64,000 bases of DNA from an uncultured Pelagibacteraceae bacterium (GTDB lineage: Bacteria; Pseudomonadota; Alphaproteobacteria; Pelagibacterales; Pelagibacteraceae). Below the pieces are notes generated by a model that worked only from the letters and a program-made list of their open reading frames with translations, was not told the DNA's origin and did not search any database. A program made the translations under genes and the position numbers. The stretch covers positions 1-64,000 of the forward strand of contig CACJMB010000001.1 in NCBI GenBank assembly GCA_902594405.1. The letters run 5' to 3'. Below, piece after piece: positions 1-9,320 of the stretch (positions are counted from its first letter, which is position 1; each line of letters begins with the position of its first letter).

Positions 1-991
1 ATCCAATCATAAATGAAATATATTTAAGCTTTTTATATTTTGTACTTTCTTTTGATGAAAGGATCAGCAAGAAAGGAATTAACATTAATAATGGGATGTA
101 AAATGGTATAATTATTCTTTTATAAAATTCTTTAAGTATCGAACTTAAATTTCTTACAGAGCAGTTTTCTATTTTATCATATACAAAATCAGTTTTAATA
201 TTTTTTGTTTTATAAATTTTTTGCATACAAAAATATAAATTTAAAGTTGATACTTCTTGAGTTTTTTTATAAGTAGCAGAATTTGTTTCAGAATCATTAA
301 GTGGAAATTGAGATTTAGAAAAGATCAAATTAGTAACATCATTATTTTTTCTAGTTATTGTTTCACCATCAATTAAAATTAAATAAGGAGTATTACCTAT
401 ATTTTTAAATATTCCTTTTTTTGCATAAGTAATTTGAAATTCATTATTGCCCATTTCTTTTTTAACATAAATATTATATAGACTCCCTTTAGCATCCTTT
501 TTTTCACTGAATATAGTCACTCCTTTAATAGTATCATTAAACTTTTGTGGTTTTATAAAATTTCCGAAAAAATTTACTTTTGACTCTCTTAAAAAAGATC
601 TTGCAATGTCTTGTGAGTTAGGAACAATTATTGATGTTAAAAAAATTTGAATAATTGTCATTAAAATTGAAAATTTAAATATAAGATTTATCAATTCAAT
701 TTTATGCACACCAAAGTTCCAAAATATAATTAACTCGTTATTTGTCTCATATTTAATTGTGACATAGAACAGGCTAAAAAATAGAATAAAAGGGTATAGC
801 TTACTTAGAGTTTTTGGAAAATGAAGAATAGAATAATTAATATAAATTAAATAATCTCTACCATCTTCAATCATTATATCGAGAAAATTAACTGCTTGAA
901 AAACCCAAATAATTACACTCGAGCTAAAAAGTGCTATAGCAAAGAATATCAAGTAATCTATTAATAGTTTTCTAAATAATATTTTTTTCAT
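1..991 (-). CDS. lptF: LptF/LptG-family permease (5' part, cut by window edge)
   Basis: The reverse strand reads open from an ATG at 991 to the window edge (330 codons) without a stop. The protein begins MKKILFRKLLIDYL, has hydrophobic segments near residues 10-30, 55-75 and 100-120, then a soluble central domain, then returns to a membrane segment (FYIPLLMLIPFLLIL) just before the edge. This is the layout of the LptF/YjgP permease that works with LptB and LptC to extract lipopolysaccharide from the inner membrane. It lies divergent from pepA, an arrangement common in Proteobacteria. LptG has the same fold, so the assignment to LptF rests mainly on this context. The last membrane helices lie outside the window. 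Confidence 0.8.
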   Translation of the reverse strand, partial: MKKILFRKLLIDYLIFFAIALFSSSVIIWVFQAVNFLDIMIEDGRDYLIYINYSILHFPKTLSKLYPFILFFSLFYVTIKYETNNELIIFWNFGVHKIELINLIFKFSILMTIIQIFLTSIIVPNSQDIARSFLRESKVNFFGNFIKPQKFNDTIKGVTIFSEKKDAKGSLYNIYVKKEMGNNEFQITYAKKGIFKNIGNTPYLILIDGETITRKNNDVTNLIFSKSQFPLNDSETNSATYKKTQEVSTLNLYFCMQKIYKTKNIKTDFVYDKIENCSVRNLSSILKEFYKRIIIPFYIPLLMLIPFLLILSSKESTKYKKLKYISFMIG

Positions 992-1051
992 TGAAAAATG
1001 ATAATTTAAATATATATACCACTCTACTCGTAAAGAGTGTATTTAAAATTT

Positions 1052-2506
1052 ATGTCAGTAACAATTAATTATAAAAAAAGTATATCAGCAAAAACTCTTT
1101 ATAATCAGATTTTGTTTATTGACGAAAAATTCAATATTTCAACGATAAAAAAATACATTTTAAGCTCAGAATTTTCATTAATTACTGATTTAATAAAGAC
1201 AAAAAGTTTGAAAAAAAAAATAATTACTTTTGAAATAAGTTCAAAAAAAAAAATAATTTTAGTTTCAATAAAAAAAAATATTTTAAGCTCAGAAGCAGAA
1301 AATTTAGGAGCAAAGTTTTATGAACAGTTTAAAGATTTTAAAAATAATCAGTATAATTTAAACTCAGATACAACCTCTAATCTATCAGACAAAATAGTTG
1401 GTTATTTTTTACACGGCTTAAAACTAAAATCATATAAATTTGATAAATATAAATCTAAAAAAGATAAAATAAATTTTTCAATTATTGTAAGTGGTAAAAA
1501 TAAACCATCTCTTAATGATCAAATAAAATTTAAAGCAATAGAGGAGGGCACTTTTTACACAAGAGATTTAGTTTCCGAACCAGGGAATGTTTTGCACCCT
1601 GACGAATATGCAAAAAGATTAAAAACACTTAAAAAAAATGGTTTAAATGTAAAAATTTATGATGAAAAGAAATTAAAAAAGTTAGGTATGAATACTCTAC
1701 TAGGTGTCGGACAAGGGAGTATTAGAGGCTCTTATTTAGTTACAATAGAATGGAATGGATTAAAAAATAATACTAAACCTGTAGCTTTTGTCGGTAAAGG
1801 AGTTTGTTTTGATACAGGTGGTATATCTTTAAAACCGGCTAAATTCATGGAGGACATGACTTATGATATGGCAGGGTCTGCAGTGGTTGTTGGTTTAATG
1901 AAAAGTTTAGCTTTGAGAAAAGCTAAAATAAATGCGGTAGGCGTTGTTGGTCTAGTTGAAAATATGCCAGGTGGTAATGCGCAAAGACCGGGTGATATTG
2001 TTAAATCTTACAGTGGAAAAACTGTTGAAGTCTTGAACACTGATGCTGAGGGACGGTTAGTATTAGCAGATGCATTAACTTATACTGAAAAAAAATTTAA
2101 ACCAAAATTTATAGTTGATTTAGCGACTTTAACTGGAGCAATTATAGTTTCGTTGGGGTCTGAGTATGCAGGATTGTTTTCAAATGATGACAATTTATCG
2201 AAACAATTAATTAATGTTGGGGAGAAAGTAGAAGAAAAAGTTTGGAGAATGCCTCTTAATAAAAATTTTGACAAGTTAATTGATTCAAAAAATGCAGATA
2301 TGCAAAATATTAATTATGTTGGGGGAGCAGGCTCTACAACAGCGGCACAATTCTTACAAAGATTTATATTAAATAAAACACCTTGGGCACACTTAGATAT
2401 AGCAGGAATGGCATTTTCTAAATATGGAGGAGCATTAAATTCTGGTGGTGCAACAGGTTACGGAGTGAGATTATTAAACAAACTAATAGAGGATCATTAT
2501 GAGTAA
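1052..2506 (+). CDS. pepA: Leucyl aminopeptidase (M17 family)
   Basis: This is a cytosolic zinc/manganese aminopeptidase of peptidase family M17, which releases N-terminal residues from peptides. The N-terminal half is divergent and Lys-rich. The C-terminal catalytic half is highly conserved: VGKGVCFDTGGISLKP carries the metal-binding Lys and Asp, MAGSAVV follows, and NTDAEGRLVLADAL carries the signature with the second set of metal ligands. The length of about 484 residues fits the family. I chose the ATG at 1052 (MSVTINYKK) over an in-frame GTG at 1037. The gene is divergent from lptF and overlaps ndk by 8 bp, so the two are probably co-transcribed. Confidence 0.93.
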   Translation: MSVTINYKKSISAKTLYNQILFIDEKFNISTIKKYILSSEFSLITDLIKTKSLKKKIITFEISSKKKIILVSIKKNILSSEAENLGAKFYEQFKDFKNNQYNLNSDTTSNLSDKIVGYFLHGLKLKSYKFDKYKSKKDKINFSIIVSGKNKPSLNDQIKFKAIEEGTFYTRDLVSEPGNVLHPDEYAKRLKTLKKNGLNVKIYDEKKLKKLGMNTLLGVGQGSIRGSYLVTIEWNGLKNNTKPVAFVGKGVCFDTGGISLKPAKFMEDMTYDMAGSAVVVGLMKSLALRKAKINAVGVVGLVENMPGGNAQRPGDIVKSYSGKTVEVLNTDAEGRLVLADALTYTEKKFKPKFIVDLATLTGAIIVSLGSEYAGLFSNDDNLSKQLINVGEKVEEKVWRMPLNKNFDKLIDSKNADMQNINYVGGAGSTTAAQFLQRFILNKTPWAHLDIAGMAFSKYGGALNSGGATGYGVRLLNKLIEDHYE

Positions 2507-2909
2507 TTTAGAACAAACATTATCAATTATAAAACCAGATGCAGTGGAGAGAAATATAGAGAACGAAATTAAAGAAATGTTTATATCTAATGGTTTTACA
2601 ATTTTAAGAGAAAAAAAAATCCAAATTGAAAAATCAGAAGCTGAAAAATTTTATAAAGTTCATGAAACCAAACCATTCTATAATGATTTATGTGCATATT
2701 TATCATCAGGTCCGATTGTTGTAATGGTTCTTGAAAAAGATAATGCAGTTTTAGGGAATAGAGAATTAATGGGTGCTACAAATCCAGAAGATGCAGAAGA
2801 AGGTACTATTAGAAAAAAATACGGTATTTCAATAGACAAAAACTCGGTCCACGGATCAGATAGTGCTGAAAATGCTAAAATTGAAATAGATTTTTTCTTT
2901 AAAGATTAA
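2499..2909 (+). CDS. ndk: Nucleoside diphosphate kinase
   Basis: This enzyme transfers the gamma-phosphate from ATP to other nucleoside diphosphates through a phosphohistidine. The protein is 136 residues, close to the usual 140. It shows the N-terminal TLSIIKPDAV strand, the MGATNPEDA loop, and the active-site motif SVHGSDS with catalytic His near residue 118. The start overlaps the end of pepA by 8 bp. The 3' end overlaps the convergent purN by 11 bp, leaving no room for a separate terminator. Confidence 0.96.
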   Translation: MSNLEQTLSIIKPDAVERNIENEIKEMFISNGFTILREKKIQIEKSEAEKFYKVHETKPFYNDLCAYLSSGPIVVMVLEKDNAVLGNRELMGATNPEDAEEGTIRKKYGISIDKNSVHGSDSAENAKIEIDFFFKD

Positions 2910-3480
2910 AAACTTTTAATATAGCTTTTGGGTATAGTTTGTGCTCTTGAACTAAAATTTTTTTAGCAAGAGAAGACTCAGTATCTTTTTTTGAAATTTT
3001 TACTTTCTTTTGTAGAATAATCTTACCCGAGTCCAATCTTGCATTTACAAAATGAACAGTGCATCCTGAGTATTTTTCCTTATTATTTAATACTCTTTGG
3101 TGAGTATTTAATCCTTTATATTTAGGAAGTAAAGAGGGATGAATATTTAAAATTTTTCCTTTAAAATTTTTTATAAAATTTTTTGACAAAATTTTCATAA
3201 ATCCAGCTAGACAAATCATTTCAATATTATTTTTTTTTAAGATAGAAAGTAGATTATTTTCACTTAATTTTTTGTTTTTAAAATTTAAAACTTTTTTTTT
3301 AATTTTAAATTTTTTGGCATAATTTAAACCCTTTGCTTTAGAGTTATTTGAAACAATAAAGTTAATTGATACAGGAGATAATTTAGTTTTAGAAAATTTA
3401 ATTAAAGATTTTAAGTTACTGCCTGTCCCTGAAATAAATACAGCTGTTCTAATTCTATTGATACCAGTTGATAGAACCAT
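2899..3480 (-). CDS. purN: Phosphoribosylglycinamide formyltransferase
   Basis: This is the GAR transformylase of de novo purine synthesis, using 10-formyl-tetrahydrofolate. The protein has the N-terminal FISGTGSNLKSL phosphate-binding loop, the catalytic segment ILNIHPSLLPKYKG with the Asn and His of the active site, and GCTVHFVNARLDSGKI with the catalytic Asp. At 193 residues it is close to other PurN proteins. It follows purM on the same strand with a 26 bp overlap, so the pair forms a translationally coupled unit. About 12 residues precede the first beta strand, so an internal start is possible, but I see no better one. Confidence 0.95.
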   Translation of the reverse strand: MVLSTGINRIRTAVFISGTGSNLKSLIKFSKTKLSPVSINFIVSNNSKAKGLNYAKKFKIKKKVLNFKNKKLSENNLLSILKKNNIEMICLAGFMKILSKNFIKNFKGKILNIHPSLLPKYKGLNTHQRVLNNKEKYSGCTVHFVNARLDSGKIILQKKVKISKKDTESSLAKKILVQEHKLYPKAILKVFNL

Positions 3481-4486
3481 TTAACTTAACTTTGTTTTTA
3501 CCATTTAAAATTTTTCCAATAACATATGGTCTGTATTCTTTTGAAAAAAATTTACTTATTTTTTTTAAATTTTTACTTTCAACAATAAGACAAAAACCAA
3601 CTCCACAATTAAATGTTTTCAGCATTTCTTTATCAGAAATTCCATTATTTTTAAGCCAATTAAATATTTTAGAAGTTTTAATTTTATCTAAACTTACATG
3701 TGCAGAGAGCTTATCTGGTATAATTCTTTTAATATTATCAGACAAACCTCCCCCAGTTATATTTGCACAGCCATTTATTAAGTTGCTGTTTATCAAATTC
3801 ATTATTTCTTTAACATATATTTTAGTTGGTTTTAGAAGCTCAGATTTTAAAAATTTATTTTTTTTAATATTTATTTTTTTTTGTTTTAATAAATATCTTA
3901 CAAGAGAATACCCATTTGAATGTAAACCACTTGATGGAATTGCAACTATAAGATTATTTTTTTTTATTTTATTTTTATTTAAAATTCTATTCTTTCCTAC
4001 AACTCCTACAGCAAACCCTGCGATATCAAATTTACCTTTTTCATACGTACCTGGCATTTCAGCTGTTTCTCCGCCGACGAGCTCACATTCTGATTGATCA
4101 CAACCTTTGTTAATCCCTTTTATTATTGCTTTAAGTTTTTTAAGATCAATTTTATTTATTGATATATAATCTAAAAAAAGCAAAGGCTTAGCTCCCTGAA
4201 CGATTAAATCATTTACACTCATAGCAACCAAGTCAATTCCAATGGTATCAAATTTATTTAACGTATTAGCAATTTCAATTTTGGTTCCCACACCATCAGT
4301 GCAAGCTACGATTTTAGGTTGTTTAATATTACTTGGTATATTTGTTATTGATCCAAAGCCACCTATGCTTGAAAACTTTTTTTTGCCTCTTTTTTTTGCT
4401 GAAATTGTAGAAATGAAATCAACAAACTTGTCTGCAGCTTTGATATTAACTCCACTTTTTTTATAGGTAAAATTTTTTTTATTCAT
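3455..4486 (-). CDS. purM: Phosphoribosylformylglycinamidine cyclo-ligase (AIR synthetase)
   Basis: PurM closes the imidazole ring of the purine precursor AIR using ATP. The 343-residue protein has the conserved GGFGS region, ACTDGVGTKIEIA, the IGIDLVAMSVNDLIVQGAKPLLFLDYI core, ELVGGETAEMPG and SSGLHSNGYSLVR. These are hallmarks of the PurM/SelD/HypE ATP-binding superfamily, and the purN neighbour makes it PurM. The first codon is only 11 bp from the first codon of the divergent DUF2066-like gene, so the two promoters must lie inside coding sequence or overlap. Confidence 0.96.
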   Translation of the reverse strand: MNKKNFTYKKSGVNIKAADKFVDFISTISAKKRGKKKFSSIGGFGSITNIPSNIKQPKIVACTDGVGTKIEIANTLNKFDTIGIDLVAMSVNDLIVQGAKPLLFLDYISINKIDLKKLKAIIKGINKGCDQSECELVGGETAEMPGTYEKGKFDIAGFAVGVVGKNRILNKNKIKKNNLIVAIPSSGLHSNGYSLVRYLLKQKKINIKKNKFLKSELLKPTKIYVKEIMNLINSNLINGCANITGGGLSDNIKRIIPDKLSAHVSLDKIKTSKIFNWLKNNGISDKEMLKTFNCGVGFCLIVESKNLKKISKFFSKEYRPYVIGKILNGKNKVKLNGSINWYQ

Positions 4487-4497
4487 TAATATGTTTT

Positions 4498-5586
4498 ATG
4501 AAATTTATTTCTCAACTTTATAATTTAAGACTTTTATATATTTTTTTTTTGTTTCTTGCTTTAATAAATATTTTCTTTTCCACAGGAAAAGGTCATGCAA
4601 AAACATTTTCTGTAAATGATATTGAAATCTCAACACCTTTTGCAATAAATTTTAATAAAAATGAAATTATAGATAAAGGATTTGTAGAGGCATTTAATGA
4701 ACTAATTTTTTCAATTGTCCAAAGCAAAGATCAAATAAAATTAAAAAAAACACCAATTAATCAAATAAAAGGAATGATAGAAACTTTCTCTATTAAGGAA
4801 GAAAAGTTCATCAATGAAATTTACTATCTTGTCCTGAATGTTTCATTTAATAAAAAAAAAATATTCGAATTATTAGAGACAAAAAATATATTTCCTTCTT
4901 TACCTGTAAAGAAAGATTTTTTATTCATTCCAGTTTTTGTTGATCAGAATAAAAATCAAGTTTCAATGTTCTCTGAGAATAAATTATTTTCCAGCTGGAA
5001 TTTAAATAACAAAAAATACAGTCTTTTAAATTATATCTTACCCACTCAAGATCTTGATGATTTTAGTTTAATAAAAAGAAATATTAATAATTTAGAAACT
5101 TATGACTTCAAAGAAATTATAAATAAATACAATATGAATGATCACATAATTATGATTGTGTTTAAAGATGATAATAAAATAAGAGTACTTAATAAAATTT
5201 TTTTCAATCAAAAAAATAATTTAAAAAATTTAAATTATACAGAAGTTAATTTTGACGATGAAGAACAGATATTTAAATTTATTGATAATTTAAAATTAGT
5301 TTATGAAGATTTTTGGAAATCACAAAATCAAATTAATACCTCAGTAAAACTATCTTTAAATATTTCTATAGATAATTCTAATAATATAAAAATTAATAAA
5401 TTTGAAAAAATTTTATCTAATATGGATTTGATATATAATTCATATATTTATAAATTTGATAATCAAAACAATTATTATAAAGTTATTTTTAATGGAACAC
5501 CTGATAAATTTTTAGAAGTTATGAGTTATCAAAATTATTATTTTGAAATTAAAAATAAAATTTGGGTTTTAAATGACAAATCTTAA
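4498..5586 (+). CDS. DUF2066-like secreted protein of unknown function
   Basis: The 362-residue protein starts with a hydrophobic signal sequence (about residues 9-30, ending near GKGHA), so it is probably exported. The rest is Asn/Lys/Ile-rich with alternating beta-type segments, including a stretch near LNVSFNKKKIFELLETKNIFPSLP that resembles DUF2066 proteins. In Gammaproteobacteria DUF2066 genes also occur next to purM and hda, which supports the family call by context. No enzyme motif is visible. It overlaps hda by 14 bp and is divergent from purM. The family assignment is tentative. Confidence 0.6.
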   Translation: MKFISQLYNLRLLYIFFLFLALINIFFSTGKGHAKTFSVNDIEISTPFAINFNKNEIIDKGFVEAFNELIFSIVQSKDQIKLKKTPINQIKGMIETFSIKEEKFINEIYYLVLNVSFNKKKIFELLETKNIFPSLPVKKDFLFIPVFVDQNKNQVSMFSENKLFSSWNLNNKKYSLLNYILPTQDLDDFSLIKRNINNLETYDFKEIINKYNMNDHIIMIVFKDDNKIRVLNKIFFNQKNNLKNLNYTEVNFDDEEQIFKFIDNLKLVYEDFWKSQNQINTSVKLSLNISIDNSNNIKINKFEKILSNMDLIYNSYIYKFDNQNNYYKVIFNGTPDKFLEVMSYQNYYFEIKNKIWVLNDKS

Positions 5587-6235
5587 TCAGCAAATACTTA
5601 AATTTGATTACGAGCAAAACTTTAAAGATCAGGATTTTTATGTTTCGAATAGCAACGAACATTCTTTTAGTCTTTTAAATAATTGGCCAAAATGGGATAA
5701 AAATTTTATAAACTTGATAGGTGAAAAGTTTTCAGGAAAAAGCCATTTAATAAATATATTTTTAAAAAAGCATGGAGGAATTAAAATAAATGCAGAAGAT
5801 ATTAATAATGATTTTCTTCAAAAAATTAAAATTTATGAAAATATTGTTGTTGAGGATTTAACTGAAAAAATAAATGAAAATTTATTATTTACACTTATCA
5901 ATATAATAGATCAGGATAATAAGTATTTAATAGTAACCTCAACAATACCAATAGTTGACTTTAAATTTAAACTTAATGATCTAAGTTCAAGATCTGCTAA
6001 TTTTATTTTATCTCAAATTGAAAAACCTGGTGATGATTTAATTTATGCATTAATACTAAAAAATCTTTCTGATCGTCAAATATCAATAGACCAAAAACTT
6101 ATTGAGTTTATAATTAAGAGAATTGATAGAACTTATGGCAAAATTTCTGATTTCATATATAAAATCGACGAAATTAGTTTAAAAAGAAAGAAACCAATCG
6201 ATTTTAAAATTATTAGAGAAGCATTAGAGGTTTAA
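5573..6235 (+). CDS. hda: DnaA-like regulatory inactivator of initiation (Hda/HdaA)
   Basis: This is a short (220-residue) DnaA-homologous AAA+ protein without the C-terminal DNA-binding domain. It has a Walker A loop (GEKFSGKSHL, about residues 46-55) after the typical WPKWDKNFINLIG strand, a degenerate Walker B (NIVVEDL), a sensor-1-like segment (YLIVTSTIP) and a C-terminal AAA+ lid region. The N-terminus (NQQILKFDY) resembles the sliding-clamp-binding peptide of Hda. The family stimulates ATP hydrolysis by DnaA bound to the clamp after replication starts. It overlaps the upstream gene by 14 bp and ends immediately before aspS. Confidence 0.82.
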   Translation: MTNLNQQILKFDYEQNFKDQDFYVSNSNEHSFSLLNNWPKWDKNFINLIGEKFSGKSHLINIFLKKHGGIKINAEDINNDFLQKIKIYENIVVEDLTEKINENLLFTLINIIDQDNKYLIVTSTIPIVDFKFKLNDLSSRSANFILSQIEKPGDDLIYALILKNLSDRQISIDQKLIEFIIKRIDRTYGKISDFIYKIDEISLKRKKPIDFKIIREALEV

Positions 6236-8020
6236 TTGAATAAATATAGAACACATAAGTGCAATGAATTAAGAAAAGAACATGTAGATAAAAAAATTTC
6301 TCTTGCAGGTTGGGTAAATAAAAAAAGAGACCATGGGAATTTATTATTCATTGATTTGAGAGACAATTACGGAATTACCCAATGTATAGTTGATAAAGAT
6401 AATAAATATTTTTCTGAATTAGAAAAAATGCAATTAGAAACAGTAATTAAAGTCGAGGGAAAAGTTGTTAACAGATCAAAAGAAACAATTAATTCTGAAA
6501 TTGATACAGGTGAAATAGAGGTTGTTATTGAGAAACATGAAATTTTGGGAACTTGTAAAGAGCTGCCCATGCCGGTCTTTAGCGATCAAGAATACGCAGA
6601 AGAAATAAGATTAAAATACAGATTCTTAGATTTAAGAAGAAAAAAAATTCATGAAAATATTATTTTAAGATCTAAAGTTATTTCATATATACGAAATGAA
6701 ATGACTAAATTAGGTTTTTTAGAATTTCAAACACCAATTTTAACCTCATCTAGTCCAGAGGGTGCTAGAGATTTTTTAGTACCAAGTCGTTTAAATCCAG
6801 GAAAATTTTATGCACTACCTCAAGCTCCTCAGCAATTTAAACAATTAATAATGGTTTCGGGCTTTGATAGATACTTTCAAATTGCACCTTGTTTCAGAGA
6901 TGAAGACGCAAGAGCGGACAGAAGTCCTGGGGAGTTTTATCAACTAGATTTAGAAATGTCATTTGTTGAACAAGAGGATGTATTTAATGTTGTTGAAAAG
7001 TTAATGGTTAATACATTTAAAAATTTTTCTACTAAAAAACTTATGTTTGATAAATTTCCAAAGATTTCATACAAGGAAGCAATGCTTAAATATGGTACTG
7101 ACAAACCAGATTTAAGAAACCCGCTAATTGTGAATGATATAACTGAAATTTTTAACAGAGAAGATGTTTCATTTGAAATATTTAAAAAATTAGTAAAATC
7201 TGGATCTAAAGTAAGATGTATTATTACAAAAAATACGAAAGATAAGCCAAGAAGTTTTTTTGATAATATTGATAAATGGGCAAAAGAAGAAGGTGCTTCT
7301 GGTTTAGCTTATTTTACCCTTGAAAAAGATAAAGATATTTCAGCAAAAGGCCCTATAGGAAAATTCTTTTCTCAAGATGCATTGGCTGAAATCATCAAAA
7401 AAACAAACTGTGAAATAGGGGATAGTGTTTTCATGGCCTGTGGAAAACAAGATGAATTAGAAAAAATTACTGCACTAGCAAGAGATAAAATTGCAAAAGA
7501 TCTAGATTTAATTGATGAAGATGTTTTTGCATTTTGCTGGATTGTAGACTATCCAATGTTTGAAAAAGATGAATCAACAGACAAGATTGAATTTAGTCAC
7601 AATCCATTTTCAATGCCTCAAGGTGATTTAAGTGAAAAAGATTTTGAAAACCCATTAGACATACTTGCATATCAATATGACATAGTTTGTAATGGTATAG
7701 AATTATCTTCAGGAGCAATTAGAAATCATAAACCAGAACTTATGTATAAACTTTTCTCGATCGCAGGATATGATAAAAATCAAGTAGATGAAAAATTTAG
7801 CGGCATGATTAATGCATTAAGTTATGGCGCACCACCACATGGAGGAATAGCACCTGGTATTGATAGGATAGTAATGTTACTTGCTAATGAAAAAAATATT
7901 AGGGAAGTTACAATGTTTCCAATGAACCAAAACGCGCAAGATTTAATGATGAATGCACCATCTGAGGTAAATCTAGACCAATTGAAAGAATTAAATATAG
8001 CTTTAAAAACTAAAAAATAA
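6236..8020 (+). CDS. aspS: Aspartyl-tRNA synthetase
   Basis: This is a class II tRNA synthetase charging tRNA-Asp. The 594-residue protein has an N-terminal OB fold (ISLAGWVNKKRDHGNLLFIDLRD), class II motif 2 (FRDEDARADRSPGEFYQLD), a bacterial-type insertion (GAD) domain near the middle, and motif 3 (GGIAPGIDRIVMLLA). The start is a TTG at 6236 directly after the hda stop codon; the next residues NKYRTHKCNELR match the usual AspRS N-terminus, so TTG is the likely real start. It ends 1 bp before the convergent NrdJ-like gene. Confidence 0.96.
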   Translation: MNKYRTHKCNELRKEHVDKKISLAGWVNKKRDHGNLLFIDLRDNYGITQCIVDKDNKYFSELEKMQLETVIKVEGKVVNRSKETINSEIDTGEIEVVIEKHEILGTCKELPMPVFSDQEYAEEIRLKYRFLDLRRKKIHENIILRSKVISYIRNEMTKLGFLEFQTPILTSSSPEGARDFLVPSRLNPGKFYALPQAPQQFKQLIMVSGFDRYFQIAPCFRDEDARADRSPGEFYQLDLEMSFVEQEDVFNVVEKLMVNTFKNFSTKKLMFDKFPKISYKEAMLKYGTDKPDLRNPLIVNDITEIFNREDVSFEIFKKLVKSGSKVRCIITKNTKDKPRSFFDNIDKWAKEEGASGLAYFTLEKDKDISAKGPIGKFFSQDALAEIIKKTNCEIGDSVFMACGKQDELEKITALARDKIAKDLDLIDEDVFAFCWIVDYPMFEKDESTDKIEFSHNPFSMPQGDLSEKDFENPLDILAYQYDIVCNGIELSSGAIRNHKPELMYKLFSIAGYDKNQVDEKFSGMINALSYGAPPHGGIAPGIDRIVMLLANEKNIREVTMFPMNQNAQDLMMNAPSEVNLDQLKELNIALKTKK

Positions 8021-8021
8021 C

Positions 8022-8846
8022 TTATTTTTTACCTTTTAAACTTATTTTTACATCTGAAAGATCAACTAGATTTTTTTTATAATTATTTCTTACAAAACCT
8101 TTGCTAGTAATATCTTTTACAATTTTTAATAATTGGTTTTGATCATCTGAGTTTTGATCTTCTGTATTTATAGTATCATTTCCTCCTATTGCTGGAGTGT
8201 GGGCAAGATCTTCTCTATTTTGATATGAAATAGCTAGTTCTCTGAAAATATAATCTAAAATTGATGTAGCACTTAAAATTCTATCATTACCGTGGACTTT
8301 GCCAGATGGTTCAAATTTTGTACCAACAAATGCACTTATAAATTCATCTAACGGAACACCATATTGAAGGCCTAGAGAAACAGCAATTGCAAAATTATTC
8401 ATTAAAGCTTTTACAAGTTCACCTTCTTTACTAGTATCAATAAATATTTCTCCAATTTTTCCGTCTTCATATTCTCCCGTATGTAGATAAACTTTGTGGT
8501 CACCAATAGTAGCTTTTTGAATATATCCTTTTCTTCTGTCAGGCATGCTAAATCTTTTACCAGACTTTTCGATAGCAGTGTTTATACTTGTGATTACACT
8601 TTCTTTATTTATCGGGCTTTTTTTATCTGTTTCGTTAATCACTTCTACCTTGTTGTTTTCAAGGATTTTATTATTTTTAGGGTCTAGACTTTTTGTTTTT
8701 CTGTTATCAAGTTTGACGTCTAAAACCTCAAATTTACCATCATCTCTTTTTTCTAAATTTTTTAACTCTGCCTCATTAATATCATCTAAATAATGATTTA
8801 CTTTAAAGGTACAGGTATAATAAGTTTCAACTAAATACTTTGCCAT
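8022..8846 (-). CDS. Stand-alone NrdJ C-terminal (NrdJb/TSCPD-like) domain protein
   Basis: Residues about 100-215 (from [15 protein letters not shown] to REDLAHTPA, including [16 protein letters not shown] and [20 protein letters not shown]) closely resemble the C-terminal region of adenosylcobalamin-dependent ribonucleotide reductase of Alphaproteobacteria, and the separate NrdJb subunit of Pseudomonas. Here it is a free 274-residue protein with its own start. The only cysteine is C12; the cysteine-rich tail of full-length NrdJ is missing and the C-terminus is Lys-rich. The first 100 residues are charged and low-complexity. It could be a regulator or partner of a ribonucleotide reductase, but its role cannot be read from sequence. 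Confidence 0.8.
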   Translation of the reverse strand: MAKYLVETYYTCTFKVNHYLDDINEAELKNLEKRDDGKFEVLDVKLDNRKTKSLDPKNNKILENNKVEVINETDKKSPINKESVITSINTAIEKSGKRFSMPDRRKGYIQKATIGDHKVYLHTGEYEDGKIGEIFIDTSKEGELVKALMNNFAIAVSLGLQYGVPLDEFISAFVGTKFEPSGKVHGNDRILSATSILDYIFRELAISYQNREDLAHTPAIGGNDTINTEDQNSDDQNQLLKIVKDITSKGFVRNNYKKNLVDLSDVKISLKGKK

Positions 8847-8960
8847 TTAACCTCAATTTAAATTTTAATTTGAATAATGAATCAATTAATTTATATACAT
8901 ATTCATATTTTAGTCTAATTTAAATTTTACAATTTTTAATTGAATAAATAAAAAAATATT

Positions 8961-9320
8961 ATGTTGACACTCTTAAGAAAAATTTTCACATGGTGGAATC
9001 AAGATACATTTGAAACAAGACTAAAAACTATTTTTTTTGGAACACTAGTTGGTACTGATCAACTAGGTAATAAATACTATGAGAGTAAAAACGGAAAAAG
9101 ATGGGTTATCTATTCAAACACAATTGACGCATCAAAAATTCCTGTTGAATGGTATTCTTGGATACATTTTACACCAAATAAAATTGAGAAAAAACATACT
9201 TTAGAAAAATATGAATGGCAAAAACCTCATCAAGAAAATTTAACTGGGACTGACGCAGCATATTATCCAAATAAAAATCAAGATGGTATTAAAAAGAAAT
9301 ACTCAAGCTGGAAAGAATAA
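8961..9320 (+). CDS. NDUFA12-family NADH:ubiquinone oxidoreductase accessory subunit
   Basis: The 119-residue protein matches the NDUFA12 (17.2 kDa) accessory subunit of respiratory complex I, present in Alphaproteobacteria and mitochondria. Visible family features are the N-terminal WWNQDTFETRL segment, VGTDQLGNKYYESKNGKRWVIY, and the PVEWYSWIHF/PHQENLTGTDAAYYP motifs. It overlaps the following DUF2155 gene by 38 bp. The pair next to accC-accB-aroQ is a conserved alphaproteobacterial neighbourhood. The 114 bp upstream gap is almost pure A/T and shows nothing else I can name. Confidence 0.9.
   Translation: MLTLLRKIFTWWNQDTFETRLKTIFFGTLVGTDQLGNKYYESKNGKRWVIYSNTIDASKIPVEWYSWIHFTPNKIEKKHTLEKYEWQKPHQENLTGTDAAYYPNKNQDGIKKKYSSWKE

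Noticed and set aside
3468..4097. Long open frame (209 codons) on the plus strand opposite purM
   Set aside because: It lies fully antisense to the well-conserved purM, is Phe/Leu/Pro-rich as expected for the reverse of an A/T-rich gene, and has no family resemblance.
8005..8035. A/T-only hairpin between aspS and the NrdJ-like gene as a terminator
   Set aside because: The pairing is only A with T runs and overlaps the final codons of both genes; similar pairings occur by chance throughout such A/T-rich DNA.
9283..9320. Overlap of the NDUFA12 and DUF2155 genes as a frameshift or fusion
   Set aside because: Each protein is complete with its own family ends and DUF2155 has its own signal peptide, so this is an ordinary gene overlap.
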